64,000 bases of DNA from Lelliottia sp. JS-SCA-14 (GCF_035593345.1 NZ_CP141606.1:3596001-3660000), one strand, 5' to 3'. Shown: positions 26,539-36,229, counted from the first letter of the stretch. Notes: generated from the letters alone by a model not told the origin. Translations and numbers: made by a program.

Positions 26539-27531
26539 ATGGAATTAGTCATATCCTTATTACAAAAGGGATTATTAGAAAAGGCATTAGACCTTGCCAT
26601 TTCTGAATCATTCTTCAATGCAAGATCACCTGATGATATAAAGAAAGCTTTAAAAATAGGCTATGACATTAATGCTGTTAACAGTAACGGCAACAATGCC
26701 ATTTTTGCCTGCAGAACCCTGGAAGCCATGGATTGCCTGCTCAGTTATGGAATTAATATACACCATATCAACGGACATGGGCAAAATGCGCTCTTTCATC
26801 AAAAAAATCCAGAAATACTGAAGAAACTGATTGAACTGGGTTTAGACACCTCGCATACGGATACTAATGGCTACACATGCATTTTTGAACATTACAGGAA
26901 TGCTGAAGGATTGACAGAATTAATTAATGCTGGTTGTGATATAAATCACATCGATAAAAAAGGAATGAATATTCTCTTCATGCCCCTTTCCCCGGAAGTT
27001 TTATCCGTAGCAATAGATGCTGGATGCAATGTCAATCAAATTGATCATTCAGGGAAAGGATTTATTGAAAATGTATATGATTATGAATTACATGATATCA
27101 TTCTCTCGCATATTGATAAATTTGACAGAAGAACGCTGCATGTAGATTTTTGTGATCTCGACTCAGCCTTTTTCTTGTATTACCTTTCTGAACATGGATT
27201 CAAAATAGAACTTAATAAAGACCATTTCACCATTAACAGTTACATTGGTGATTATAAAGAAATCTTATCCATACTTGATTTCATCAGTGAAATTCATGAT
27301 ATTCACTTCTATAAATATAAAGGCGGCCCTCTCTATAAAGATATCAACAAGCGAATTGTAAAGTGGATGATAAGAAATAATCTCTTGGTTGATTTATCAA
27401 AAATAGATAAACACAAGGATTATGAAGAAATTAATTCATACAAAATCCGTCGAGAACAGAAAGAAATCTCCAGGCATTTAAAACCTGCTAAAAGTATATC
27501 TGCAACAGTCAAAAACGGCGGAAGATTGTGA
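26539..27531 (+). CDS. Ankyrin-repeat protein 2
   Basis: This 330-residue paralogue of the protein at 17440-18393 shows repeats DINAVNSNGNNAIFACR, NIHHINGHGQNALFH, DTSHTDTNGYTCIFE, DINHIDKKGMNILFM and NVNQIDHSGKGFIEN. The C-terminal domain has IVKWMIRNNLLVD and a basic end. No secretion signal is seen. A GGGGG run just ahead favours the ATG at 26539 over 26527. Unlike its paralogue it has no 146-residue partner upstream; a decayed IS lies there instead. Confidence 0.8.
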   Translation: MELVISLLQKGLLEKALDLAISESFFNARSPDDIKKALKIGYDINAVNSNGNNAIFACRTLEAMDCLLSYGINIHHINGHGQNALFHQKNPEILKKLIELGLDTSHTDTNGYTCIFEHYRNAEGLTELINAGCDINHIDKKGMNILFMPLSPEVLSVAIDAGCNVNQIDHSGKGFIENVYDYELHDIILSHIDKFDRRTLHVDFCDLDSAFFLYYLSEHGFKIELNKDHFTINSYIGDYKEILSILDFISEIHDIHFYKYKGGPLYKDINKRIVKWMIRNNLLVDLSKIDKHKDYEEINSYKIRREQKEISRHLKPAKSISATVKNGGRL

Positions 27532-27580
27532 GAGCTTATATGTGTGATTCATTCTCATTGTTTCAATATACTGCCTCAAC

Positions 27581-27837
27581 ATGAACAAAGAAATTCAGCA
27601 TCAACTATATTGGGAATTACTCTATGAATCGTATGGTGCTAAGGGTCTGACGCCTCTGCCTGGTGATGTGGAAGCTGCAGGCAATTTTAAAATATCTGCT
27701 CGTTGTTTAGTGAACTTGTCAATCATTACCCAAGTGATATTGATTATCAGCACTCGTGCTGGATCACGGCACTTCTGGAAATAAAACTTAATGAGGTAAA
27801 TGATTGTCAGATGTATTCGAGAACTGCCCATCGCTGA
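27581..27837 (+). pseudogene. Frameshifted small gene
   Basis: A first frame, MNKEIQHQLYWELLYESYGA, is coding-like to about 27690. Beyond that, the plausible continuation is in another frame (LFSELVNHYPSDIDYQHSCW, then ITALLEIKLNEVNDCQ), which ends at a TGA near 27835. A single indel at about 27690 would explain this. I do not recognise the product. The remainder of 27838-28419 shows only short doubtful frames. Confidence 0.45.
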
Positions 27838-28419
27838 TAGCCAGTATCAATGTCAAATCAGGTTCTGATCTCCTAATCGTGCTCTCGCGATCAGTTTTCA
27901 TAGAAACAGTATCCTTTATGCTCGGAAAGGCATATACCCCTAAAGCAGCTCAGGTTTATCTGGCTGAGGCTATGACGCGAAACCATTAGGGAATCTAAAA
28001 AAAGTAAAGACTGTGTGATTTGTGAGCTTGATTGAATGCACTGAGAGCTCACGCCGCTGGCGATATTGCTTAAACACAACCGGCAAATAGATCGATAGTC
28101 CCCACGGAGGAACGAGGGCATATGCCAGCTTACGTTGTTCGGGAACTTCTGCTTAGTGCCAGGAGCGGACATTTTGTCTCTCGATTCAGGCGGCCAAATT
28201 CAGTAAACCACTTCATACTCACTGATCAGCCGCGATGTGTGCGCTGTGTTGCCGTTATTGCAATCACATCCTAAGAAGATTTCTGAGAAACGCAATTAAC
28301 TTCAATGATATTATATACAAAGGAAACGCTGGGAAACCGGGGTAAAGTTTGGGTGTCACAAAGCCCCGAACCGTTTCGCGGTGCATCACATAGCAATCAC
28401 CTATCCCTGAGGTAACTAT

Positions 28420-29772
28420 ATGGACTTTACGGAATATCAAGAAGAAATAATCGAAGATGTTAAATCTTGCCTTGAAAACTTACAAGTCCAACCCATTTTA
28501 TTCATGGGTGCAGGTATTTCACAACGATATATAAAAGCGCCTGACTGGGAAGGTCTATTAAAGCAACTAGCGGAAATATGCCCCTTGATCAAACGCCCTT
28601 ATGGTTACTACAGCCAAACAAAGGGTGATAACAAACCTTTGATTGCTAGCGATTTTTGTGACTTCTATGCTGAATGGGCTTGGGATGATGGCAAGGTTCG
28701 CTATCCAGAGACATACTTTGAAGGAACGACTCCAAAAGATATTTATATTAAGCATGAAATTGCATCCATTCTGAATGAATTATCAAACTCCGTTGATTTC
28801 TCGAACATGGAATATACAGAGGAAGTTCAGAAATTAAGGAAAGTAAAACCTCATGCAATAATCACAACAAATTATGACGACACATTAGAAAAAATATTTG
28901 ACAATTATCAGGCAATAGTTGGTCATAACGTTGTTAAAGTGAATTATTCATCTTATGGCGAAATCATGAAAATTCATGGTAGCAGTCATGAAGTTGAAAG
29001 TATTGTTATTACAAATGAAGATTATGTTGATTTCTATAAACGTAAGAAATATATCAGTGCTAAGTTGCTAACATATTTTGCTGAACACCCCTTGTTTTTC
29101 TTTGGGTACAGTATCAATGATGAAAACATAAAGGCAATTCTCTCTGATATAGATGAAATCATCGCTCCCAATAATGCATTGATTCCAAATATTTATCTTG
29201 TCTCCTTCAGTAAGGACTGCGAGGCCACTGGTTCTCATCAAAAGGAATTGCTAATCGGTGTTGGTGAGAATAAAAGCGTTCGAATCAAGGTGATATACGC
29301 AAATAATTTTGGTTGGATTTTTGATGCGTTATCATCTAATACACCGGAAATTAGCGTTAATCCAAAACTTGTGCGTGCATTTCTAGCCAGAACGTACACA
29401 TTCGCATCAGAATCCCTTGTTAAACAAGAACTTCCATACGATTTTGAGATGTTCCGCAATATTGCAGAGCATGATGATGCATTAGCAAAAATGTATGGTA
29501 TCGCTGAACTCAATAATGGGCAGGCACTAAATGCTAGTTTCCCATATACAATGTCTGATCTGGCAAGGATTCTCGACATGGGATCGTGGCACTATGTTAA
29601 TCAAGAATTCGAAAAATTAAGAAAACTAACCGACTTCAACATTAAAGCATCAGACAACAATTATCATGTTTTCATTAAATCTGGGAAAAGTGGTGTCGGA
29701 AAATACTCATCTGAGGCACTTGACTTATTGCGAAAATTAATAAACGGGGAACAGTTTGAGTTAAACCCATAA
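28420..29772 (+). CDS. SIR2-family protein, probable anti-phage NADase
   Basis: The 450-residue protein opens with a SIR2 domain. The NAD-binding loop LFMGAGISQRYIKAPDW, the ITTNYDDTLEKIF motif, a histidine in KIHGS, and LFFFGYSINDENIKAIL are all in the order seen in bacterial defence SIR2 proteins. Zinc-finger cysteines of true deacetylases are absent. The remaining roughly 190 residues are an unassigned C-terminal domain, perhaps a sensor. It stands alone, unlike Thoeris or the SIR2-HerA and SIR2-pAgo systems. GAGG precedes the ATG. Likely role: NAD depletion on phage infection, by analogy. Confidence 0.8.
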   Translation: MDFTEYQEEIIEDVKSCLENLQVQPILFMGAGISQRYIKAPDWEGLLKQLAEICPLIKRPYGYYSQTKGDNKPLIASDFCDFYAEWAWDDGKVRYPETYFEGTTPKDIYIKHEIASILNELSNSVDFSNMEYTEEVQKLRKVKPHAIITTNYDDTLEKIFDNYQAIVGHNVVKVNYSSYGEIMKIHGSSHEVESIVITNEDYVDFYKRKKYISAKLLTYFAEHPLFFFGYSINDENIKAILSDIDEIIAPNNALIPNIYLVSFSKDCEATGSHQKELLIGVGENKSVRIKVIYANNFGWIFDALSSNTPEISVNPKLVRAFLARTYTFASESLVKQELPYDFEMFRNIAEHDDALAKMYGIAELNNGQALNASFPYTMSDLARILDMGSWHYVNQEFEKLRKLTDFNIKASDNNYHVFIKSGKSGVGKYSSEALDLLRKLINGEQFELNP

Positions 29773-30281
29773 TTAAAGATGATGCACACAATGACGTTAT
29801 ATTAAAGAGGCCGCTGCGAGAGACTTTTTTGCAGCAGCCTTTTCAACATATGGGCATTTCTAACGAACCAGTGATTAGACATTTTCACTGAATCTTGACA
29901 TTTCTGCCTGAGTTAAATAGTTTTTTACAGTTGTTTTACGTCCGATCCTCGCTCATAGCAGACATGAATACTCTGCTAATTAGCCACTCCGGGCCTGAAC
30001 GGACGAGGTACACCATCGACTCAAGCGGACAAGTTTATGGGCCACTACAGTATTTGAGATAGAGCAGTTTTTATTGACCCTCTCAGTAATCAGACGCTAA
30101 ATATCCAGCCACACTTACATTTAGTTTGCCATAGAGCGTGTTATTTTGAAGTCGCTAGGCATGTTGGAACCATGCGAGGTTCTGTGGTTCTACTTTATGG
30201 TTCCTTTTTGGAACCCATAACGAAATTAATTTAAACAAAAATATTAAATATCAATACACTATAATTAAAAGCACAGGGACG
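29773..30281. other. Gene-free right end of the island
   Basis: About 500 bp without a gene. A near-palindrome TTATGGTTCC-T5-GGAACCCATAA at about 30196-30221 may be a terminator or the remains of an integrase-binding region close to attR. Confidence 0.4.
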
Positions 30282-30294
30282 CCAGCCCACCAAA
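30282..30294 (+). repeat. attR: right end of the ssrA island
   Basis: CCAGCCCACCAAA repeats the last bases of ssrA with one base deleted. What follows (AAATTCTTGG..., then a split GCCCGCA / TGCGGGC terminator) has the look of the sequence that normally follows ssrA in enterobacteria. The core chromosome therefore resumes here, about 27.9 kb from attL. The repeat is shorter than a usual P4-type att, so the element may be degenerate at this end. Confidence 0.6.
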
Positions 30295-30380
30295 AATTCT
30301 TGGTTGAAGGTCACCAGAGCCTGATACGAAGTCCTGAAAGCCCGCATGTGGACTGACCCCATAAAGTTGGACAGTTCATG

Positions 30381-31166
30381 TTAAGCGGCTATCGGGGTCT
30401 GGGTTCGGTATTCTACCGGACTCAGGCCTTTTAATTTCAGACTGATCCGCTCGTTGTTATAGTAATGGATATAGTCCTCTATCGCCTTCCTCAGTTCATT
30501 CAGATTGCTGAACCTGTTCAGGTAAAAACACTCCGATTTCAGTGTGCCGAAGAAGTTCTCCATTACCGCGTTATCCAGGCAGTTTCCCTTGCGTGACATG
30601 CTTTGTGTCATACCCTTCGCCTTTAACTTTGCCTGATAACCTGCCATTCGATATTGCCAGCCCTGATCCGTGTGCAGCAACGGTGCATCCTCCGGTTCGA
30701 GCACTGAGAATGCATCATGCAGCATCGTATTAACCATCTCCATCACCGGCCTTTCCGACAGGCTGTATGAGATGATTTCCCGGTTAAAAAGGTCCAGCAC
30801 CGGCGACAGGTACAGCTTTTTACCCTGCACCGAGAACTCGGTGACATCCGTGACCCATTTTTCATTGGCTTTCGATGCACCGAAGTTCCGGCCCAGGATA
30901 TTGGGTGCAGCCTTGCCCACCTCACCTTTCCAGGCACGATATTTCTTCACCCTTATCAGAGAGCGGAGCGACAGCTCTGCCATCAGCCGCTGCACTGTTT
31001 TATGGTTTACCAACAACCCTAGTTTTCTCAATGAGAGCGTGATCCTGCGGTAGCCATAACGCCCTTTGTGATAGTGGTAAATCTCTCTGATTTTGTCTTT
31101 CAGCCCGGCATGCCTGTCCACTCGCTTCAGCGCATTTATATTGTGATACCACGTACTGCGGGACAT
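30381..31166 (-). CDS. IS3-family transposase OrfB
   Basis: The 261-residue catalytic part carries the DDE triad. The first Asp is in KWVTDVTEFSV, the second in LLHTDQGWQY, and the Glu in NAVMENFFGTLKSE; HTH_21 residues lie at the N-terminus (HKGRYGYRRI). It is normally made as an OrfAB fusion by a -1 frameshift near the A-rich run about 31240. The gene looks intact. Confidence 0.92.
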   Translation of the reverse strand: MSRSTWYHNINALKRVDRHAGLKDKIREIYHYHKGRYGYRRITLSLRKLGLLVNHKTVQRLMAELSLRSLIRVKKYRAWKGEVGKAAPNILGRNFGASKANEKWVTDVTEFSVQGKKLYLSPVLDLFNREIISYSLSERPVMEMVNTMLHDAFSVLEPEDAPLLHTDQGWQYRMAGYQAKLKAKGMTQSMSRKGNCLDNAVMENFFGTLKSECFYLNRFSNLNELRKAIEDYIHYYNNERISLKLKGLSPVEYRTQTPIAA

Positions 31167-31219
31167 GCCCGCTGCACGCAGAAGATCACTGAGCGCATAC
31201 TTCAGCCTTAGCTCACTGA

Positions 31220-31744
31220 TTATTGCGGCTTTCTGCCGTTTTTCTCGCTTTGAACTAAGGCCTTCAGCTTTTTTAGGTAGGCATTCTCTGCGCGCAGGTA
31301 ACGAAGTTCAGCCCGCAACTCTTCGGGAGATAACTTTTCCAGCGCCGCATCGGTAAGTGGAGGTGTTTTTTTGGGTTTTGTCATGTCCTTGCTCCGGCCA
31401 GGTTTTATGCTCAGAAGTCCTTTTTCACCTGCGTCTTTGTAGACATTCACCCAGTGCCGGACAACGGTTTCAGTGGAGATATTAAACCGTGCGGCAGCTT
31501 CGCGCATCGAAAGTTCTTCAGCGAGAACAGTGCGTACGACAGCAATCCGGAACGCCGGAGAATGGCGGTCATTTTTCCAGGTAATGCCATCAATACCGTG
31601 GAGTTGCCAGGCTCTTACCCAGCGTCGCACTGATGTTCTTTCAACACCAAAACGTTCAGCGGTACGATGTGTTCCATCTTTTCCGGCAAGGTAGTGATTG
31701 ACGACAGCTAATCTGGTTTCGAGGGAATATTTTGGCTTTGCCAT
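31220..31744 (-). CDS. IS3-family transposase OrfA
   Basis: The 174-residue DNA-binding part begins MAKPKYSLETRLAVVNHYLA. It has two helix-turn-helix units (THRTAERFGVERTSVRRWVR and MREAAARFNISTETVVRHWV) and ends in a leucine-rich segment (LEKLSPEELRAELRYLRAEN). The start at 31744 is the standard one for the group; the upstream frame lies in the inverted repeat. Confidence 0.9.
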   Translation of the reverse strand: MAKPKYSLETRLAVVNHYLAGKDGTHRTAERFGVERTSVRRWVRAWQLHGIDGITWKNDRHSPAFRIAVVRTVLAEELSMREAAARFNISTETVVRHWVNVYKDAGEKGLLSIKPGRSKDMTKPKKTPPLTDAALEKLSPEELRAELRYLRAENAYLKKLKALVQSEKNGRKPQ

Positions 31745-31941
31745 AAAAAACTGCACCTTACTCAGTTGGGTGTCCAACTTTTAGGGTGCAGTCCAACGGT
31801 GCAAGCCTGGCCTGCGGGCTTTTTTGTGGCTAAAATCTGTCACGAGAGTTTTAAACCGAACCTCATCGCAACTCAGCCAGACACTTCATAGACCATTAAC
31901 GGTTATCTCAAATAACATCATCACCATTAATCAATTCATCA

Positions 31942-32487
31942 CTACAGGCGTAATATTTCGATCGTTAATGCGCTTTTCACTGTGCCTTGTGTTGGCGTTT
32001 GGCCGGATAATTTCACCAGACCCAGTCCAACAATCGTATTATAAAGATTGGCGCGGAAATAATCGGTGTTCACATTCACCACATTACCTTCCTGATCGTA
32101 AACACCGACGCCGACACCCTGAGCGGCCCCTTCGGTTGTGTCGGTATTTGCCAGAACTTTCCCGGTTGCTTCATCGGCAGTTCCGACAAATTTATAGGCA
32201 ATGCGGCTATCCAGCAGCAAATTGTGGCAACCCTGGTCACCGGTAACGGACAGTGAAACCCCTTCATCGGGTGTCGTTTTTACGCCCTGCTCGCGCAGGT
32301 TTGTCACATCAGTGCTAAGGTTAACCAGTGCTTTAGAGACATTCACCGTACACGATGCGCTGGTGTCAGGAGTCCCCGTGACATTACCGGCAATATCGAT
32401 GGTGGCAGATGTATCTATATCTTCAGCATGTGCCGTCGCCATCACAAACAGTGCTGAAATGGCTAAACCTAAAATACGTTTGTTCAT
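31942..32487 (-). CDS. Orphan FimA-like fimbrial subunit
   Basis: The 181-residue secreted protein has a signal peptide (MNKRILGLAISALFVMATAHA, cleaved before EDIDTS). The mature domain has paired cysteines (SASCTVNV and QGCHNLL) and a C-terminal beta strand SALTIEILRL as used in chaperone-usher donor-strand exchange. No chaperone or usher is adjacent, so it is either assembled by another fimbrial system or is a relic. Confidence 0.7.
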   Translation of the reverse strand: MNKRILGLAISALFVMATAHAEDIDTSATIDIAGNVTGTPDTSASCTVNVSKALVNLSTDVTNLREQGVKTTPDEGVSLSVTGDQGCHNLLLDSRIAYKFVGTADEATGKVLANTDTTEGAAQGVGVGVYDQEGNVVNVNTDYFRANLYNTIVGLGLVKLSGQTPTQGTVKSALTIEILRL

Positions 32488-32690
32488 ATACAGTCCTTAT
32501 ATATTTAATTTTTAAAAATAGGCGAAATACACTAACTCTTGATGCACAATGTATTTCCCTATTGAATTCAAAGGCGTTTACACCGAATCCGAGAATATAA
32601 TATTGCGGTTATTGTGTGTCTTACGAACGCGGGTATTTGATCCATTTCTGGATTAAATAAAGGGGAGATTATTCTGGGCTATAAAGTTAT

Positions 32691-32706
32691 TGCGCCCGAA
32701 CGGGCG
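32691..32706. terminator. Inverted repeat downstream of ygeV
   Basis: GCGCCCGAACGGGCGC is a near-perfect self-complementary hairpin 34-50 bp beyond the ygeV stop. The U-tract on the minus strand is weak, so efficiency is uncertain. Confidence 0.5.
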
Positions 32707-32739
32707 CTTGCGTTAAAAATCTCTGTACGAGAAGGTCTT

Positions 32740-34509
32740 CTACAAATTCGCCATCTCATACTTCTTAATCTTCCGATACAGCGTCGCAATCCCAATCCCC
32801 AGCTCATCTGCAGCCTGTTTTTTATTGCTGTTACGACTCAGCGCACCGCGGATCATCTGCCTCTCCATCTCCTCCAGCACTGTCACGCTCTCATCCTCGG
32901 AAGTCGTACTCGATCCAGGCAGTTGAGCTTCGGCCACTCTCCTGCTGCTCACCAGATTTGGCGGCAGTAATGAGATATCAATCACGCTGCCGGACGGCAC
33001 GACGTTCACCAGGTACTCGATCAAATTGCTCAATTCACGGATGTTGCCTGGCCACTGGTACTCTTTCAGAAAGGCGATAACGTCGGGTGCGACGCCGGGA
33101 TAGACCAGGTTAAGGCGACGGGTATGCAGATGCAGGAAATAGTGGATCAGCAGCTCGATATCCTCCTGCCGCTCACGCAGCGGCGGCAGATTAAGCGGAA
33201 TGACGTTCAGGCGGTAGTAAAGATCCTCGCGAAACTTCCCATTGCTAATGAGTTGCTCGAGATTCTGATTAGTGGCCGAAATAATGCGGATATCCACCGG
33301 CAGCGGATGGCTGGCCCCGACTGGCTGAATCTCCCGAGACTCAATAGTGCGCAGCAGTTTGGCCTGCAGCGACAGTTGCATATCGCCAATTTCATCGAGG
33401 AACAGCGTCCCATGATTTGCCGCCTGAATCAGTCCGGTTTTACCGTTCGCGAGCGCCCCAGTAAAGGCGCCCTTCACGTAGCCAAACAGTTCGCTCTCCA
33501 GCAGCTGTTCCGGGATAGCGGCGCAGTTGATGGCGATAAACGGCTGGTCCCGGCGGTCGCTCAGCTTATGAATCGCACGGGCGACCACCTCTTTACCAGT
33601 GCCACTCTCACCGGCAATCATTACGCTGGAAGGGCTCGGCGCTACGCGGCTCATGAGCGTTTTTAACTGTCGCATCGGCGGACACTCCCCCACCATCGCC
33701 TCAATCTGCGGCCCCTCCTGAACATGATTCAAATCAGTAGAAGAGTGAGACTGATGAAACGCCATCAAAAACAGCCACTGATCCTGCACCGCATGCAGCT
33801 GGCCGATAATCAGCTCCTTCTTATCCTCAATGGAGATGACGTGCTGCATGTGACCGTGTCTGAAGTTACCTTCAAAAGTCAGAGGGCTGAAATGGATGCT
33901 TTTTCCCATAATATTGTTGTGCGTGGCGCCCATGATCTTTAACGCCACCTGATTCGCACAGATGACTTTCTGATCGCGCCCCACCACCAGAACGCCTTGG
34001 TCCATATTTTCAATCATAGTGGTGAAAAGCTTCTGAATATTGTCGCTGCCCGCCTGATCTTGTAAAAGTCGTGCGACAAATATGGAAGAGATATGTCGAA
34101 CATAATCAGAAAACGCCTGAATATTGTCATTAATTCGCTCCTGCTGCTCGCAGGTCAGCGCCACCAGGCTAATGACTCCCACACATTGATCCTGGTATAT
34201 TACCGGCGTTCCCAAAAACGCCTTCTCTTTACAATTCTCTTTATGAGAGCAATCGGTACACAGGGGATCGAAACGCGAATGCGTCACCACCTTCTCTTTT
34301 TTTGTTTCTATTATGTAACATAATAACCGGGAGTTTTTGCTGAGTTTTCTCCCGAGAGATTTACCATACGCCCCCGTTCCGGCGACCCGACACAAAGTAT
34401 TATCAACAATCTCCACCTCAAGCTGCAGCACGCTTGAGAGCATCCTTGCAAACTGTTGAATCGTAGGCTGAATTTGCATAAGAATAGAGGGTGCATTAGA
34501 GGAAGTCAT
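32740..34509 (-). CDS. ygeV: Sigma-54-dependent transcriptional activator YgeV
   Basis: The 589-residue bacterial enhancer-binding protein begins MTSSNAPSILMQIQPTIQQF. An N-terminal GAF-like sensor has Cys-rich CTDCSHKENC (possible metal or cluster site), and a PAS-like region (MIENMDQGVLVVGRDQKVIC) follows. The AAA+ domain has Walker A GESGTGKEVV, the sigma-54 contact motif GAFTGA and Walker B TLFLDEIGD. A Fis-type HTH (KKQAADELGIGIATLYRKIK) closes the protein. It is close to E. coli YgeV. The start at 34509 (AAGG upstream) is chosen over 34533. It is divergent from ygeW and very probably controls the sigma-54 promoters described below. Confidence 0.93.
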   Translation of the reverse strand: MTSSNAPSILMQIQPTIQQFARMLSSVLQLEVEIVDNTLCRVAGTGAYGKSLGRKLSKNSRLLCYIIETKKEKVVTHSRFDPLCTDCSHKENCKEKAFLGTPVIYQDQCVGVISLVALTCEQQERINDNIQAFSDYVRHISSIFVARLLQDQAGSDNIQKLFTTMIENMDQGVLVVGRDQKVICANQVALKIMGATHNNIMGKSIHFSPLTFEGNFRHGHMQHVISIEDKKELIIGQLHAVQDQWLFLMAFHQSHSSTDLNHVQEGPQIEAMVGECPPMRQLKTLMSRVAPSPSSVMIAGESGTGKEVVARAIHKLSDRRDQPFIAINCAAIPEQLLESELFGYVKGAFTGALANGKTGLIQAANHGTLFLDEIGDMQLSLQAKLLRTIESREIQPVGASHPLPVDIRIISATNQNLEQLISNGKFREDLYYRLNVIPLNLPPLRERQEDIELLIHYFLHLHTRRLNLVYPGVAPDVIAFLKEYQWPGNIRELSNLIEYLVNVVPSGSVIDISLLPPNLVSSRRVAEAQLPGSSTTSEDESVTVLEEMERQMIRGALSRNSNKKQAADELGIGIATLYRKIKKYEMANL

Positions 34510-34666
34510 AATCAACCTTTTCATATTGTGCATCGGGCGACATATCCGAAAGCGTCATGCCACGTCTTTTCCACAATGATACTACGCTCTCTTTAGCAGG
34601 AATTGACATAGAGAGTTTTGTTTCCCGCTTCGTAGCCAAAAATATGCAGCCCTTATCACATTTTCA

Positions 34667-34679
34667 TATCATTATGATA
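34667..34679. promoter_or_regulatory. Palindrome TATCATTATGATA, candidate YgeV site (ygeV/ygeW)
   Basis: The 13-mer is perfectly palindromic apart from its centre base. It lies about 200 bp upstream of the ygeW sigma-54 promoter, in the 474-bp divergent gap. Near copies occur upstream of ygfK, uacT and xdh. Confidence 0.6.
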
Positions 34680-34871
34680 TTTAGCGTCGGCCTTTTATCA
34701 ATTTCGCGAAGAGACTCAGCCTAATTTCACTTGATCAATCCGGCCCCATTGCATTGCCATTAAACATCCTTCTGACTCTCTCGCCTGGTATTACATACGT
34801 CTCAAACAAATTCGTGATTAGCTTCGCAAAATCATCACCCTTTCACGCCTGACAGTTCTGCAATCTAGATC

Positions 34872-34887
34872 TGGCGCACTAATTGCT
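34872..34887 (+). promoter_or_regulatory. Sigma-54 promoter for ygeWXY-hyuA-yqeA
   Basis: TGGCGC-ACTAA-TTGC has the GG...GC spacing of 10 and a consensus -12 TTGC; -24 is one base from TGGCAC. The expected start is near 34898, about 86 bases before ygeW. Confidence 0.65.
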
Positions 34888-34983
34888 TGTTGTGCATCAG
34901 CGCTGGCTGTCGCTATTTCGGTACCCCCGCACATCCGACCGCACAGCAATCATTAAGCTCGTTACTTACAATCAGGATTGAAA

Positions 34984-36171
34984 ATGAAAACTGTCAACGA
35001 ATTGATTAAGGATATCAATCAGCTTAATTCTCACCTCCATGAGAAGGATTTCCTGCTGACGTGGGAGCAATCTCCGGATGAGCTGAAACAGGTGCTGGAT
35101 GTCGCCGCGGCGCTCAAAGGGCTGCGCGCCGAAAACATCGCCACCAAAGTGTTCAACAGCGGACTGGGGATTTCCGTTTTCCGCGATAACTCAACGCGCA
35201 CCCGCTTCTCCTACGCCTCGGCGTTAAACCTGTTAGGCCTTGCTCAGCAGGATCTCGACGAAGGGAAATCGCAAATCGCCCACGGGGAAACGGTTCGCGA
35301 AACGGCCAACATGATCTCCTTCTGCGCGGACGCCATCGGGATCCGTGATGACATGTATCTCGGCGCGGGTAACGCCTATATGCGTGAAGTCGGCGAAGCC
35401 CTGGACGACGGCCACCAGCAGGGCGTTCTTCCGCAACGTCCGGCGCTGATCAACCTGCAGTGTGATATCGACCACCCGACCCAATCGATGGCCGATCTGG
35501 CCTGGCTGCGCGAGCATTTCGGCTCGCTGGAAAACCTGAAAGGCAAAAAAATCGCCATGACCTGGGCCTACTCCCCAAGCTACGGCAAACCGCTGTCCGT
35601 GCCGCAGGGAATTATCGGTCTGATGACCCGCTTCGGTATGGACGTCACTCTCGCACATCCGGAAGGTTACGACCTGATCCCAGAAGTGCTCGAAGTGGCC
35701 GAAAGCAACGCCAAAGCCTCCGGGGGCAGCTTCCGTCAGGTGACGGATATGGCCGAAGCCTTCAAAGACGCAGACATTGTTTATCCGAAATCCTGGGCCC
35801 CTTACAAGGTCATGGAAAAACGCACCGAGCTGCTGCGTGCCAACGATCACGACGGTTTGAAAGCCCTGGAGAAAGCCTGCCTGGCGCAAAATGCTAAACA
35901 CAAAGACTGGCACTGCACCGAAGAGATGATGGCGAAAACCCACGAGGGCGATGCCCTGTACATGCACTGTTTGCCTGCGGATATCACCGGCGTTTCATGT
36001 GCCGAAGGTGAAGTGGCCGAAGCGGTCTTCGAAAAATACCGTATCGCCACCTACAAAGAGGCGAGCTGGAAGCCTTACATCATCGCCTCAATGATCCTGT
36101 GCCGTAAATACGCCAAACCTGGCCAGCTTCTGGCTGAGCTGCTCAGCGAAGGGCAGAAACGCATCAAATAA
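34984..36171 (+). CDS. ygeW: Carbamoyltransferase-like protein YgeW
   Basis: The 395-residue aspartate/ornithine carbamoyltransferase relative has the carbamoyl-phosphate loop FRDNSTRTRFSYAS and MHCLPADITG. E. coli YgeW showed no classical ATC/OTC activity; it is a family marker of the purine/selenium-associated cluster and is thought to act in degradation of a purine-derived ureido compound. The ATG at 34984 has AGGA 6 bases upstream. First gene of a five-gene operon. Confidence 0.93.
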   Translation: MKTVNELIKDINQLNSHLHEKDFLLTWEQSPDELKQVLDVAAALKGLRAENIATKVFNSGLGISVFRDNSTRTRFSYASALNLLGLAQQDLDEGKSQIAHGETVRETANMISFCADAIGIRDDMYLGAGNAYMREVGEALDDGHQQGVLPQRPALINLQCDIDHPTQSMADLAWLREHFGSLENLKGKKIAMTWAYSPSYGKPLSVPQGIIGLMTRFGMDVTLAHPEGYDLIPEVLEVAESNAKASGGSFRQVTDMAEAFKDADIVYPKSWAPYKVMEKRTELLRANDHDGLKALEKACLAQNAKHKDWHCTEEMMAKTHEGDALYMHCLPADITGVSCAEGEVAEAVFEKYRIATYKEASWKPYIIASMILCRKYAKPGQLLAELLSEGQKRIK

Positions 36172-36229
36172 TTCACCCGGCTGGCAGACCCGCCAGCCGT
36201 CTCTTTTACACCAGGGAGAAGGATCGCCT

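Larger units (their letters stand above)
30349..31795 (-). mobile_element. IS3-family (IS150-group) insertion sequence, 1447 bp
   Basis: Terminal inverted repeats begin TGGACTGACCCCATAAAGTT at the left and TGGACTGCACCCTAAAAGTT at the right (read inward). Flanking triplets are ATG on the left and ACG on the right. They are consistent with a 3-bp duplication of ACG that has since acquired one transition. Two overlapping-frame genes, orfA and orfB, read leftwards. Confidence 0.9.
30337..31825 (+). terminator. Displaced native ssrA terminator split by an IS
   Basis: Left arm AAAGCCCGCA (30337-30346) and right arm TGCGGGCTTTTTT (31813-31825) would form a strong intrinsic terminator if joined. The IS3-family element lies exactly between them. 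The hairpin is no longer near ssrA, so its loss has no cost. Confidence 0.65.

Noticed and set aside
27838..27989. Possible LysR effector-domain remnant (LLIVLSRSVFIETV, KAYTPKAAQVYLAEAM)
   Set aside because: Similarity is impressionistic and the stretch is too short to assign; kept out of the feature list.
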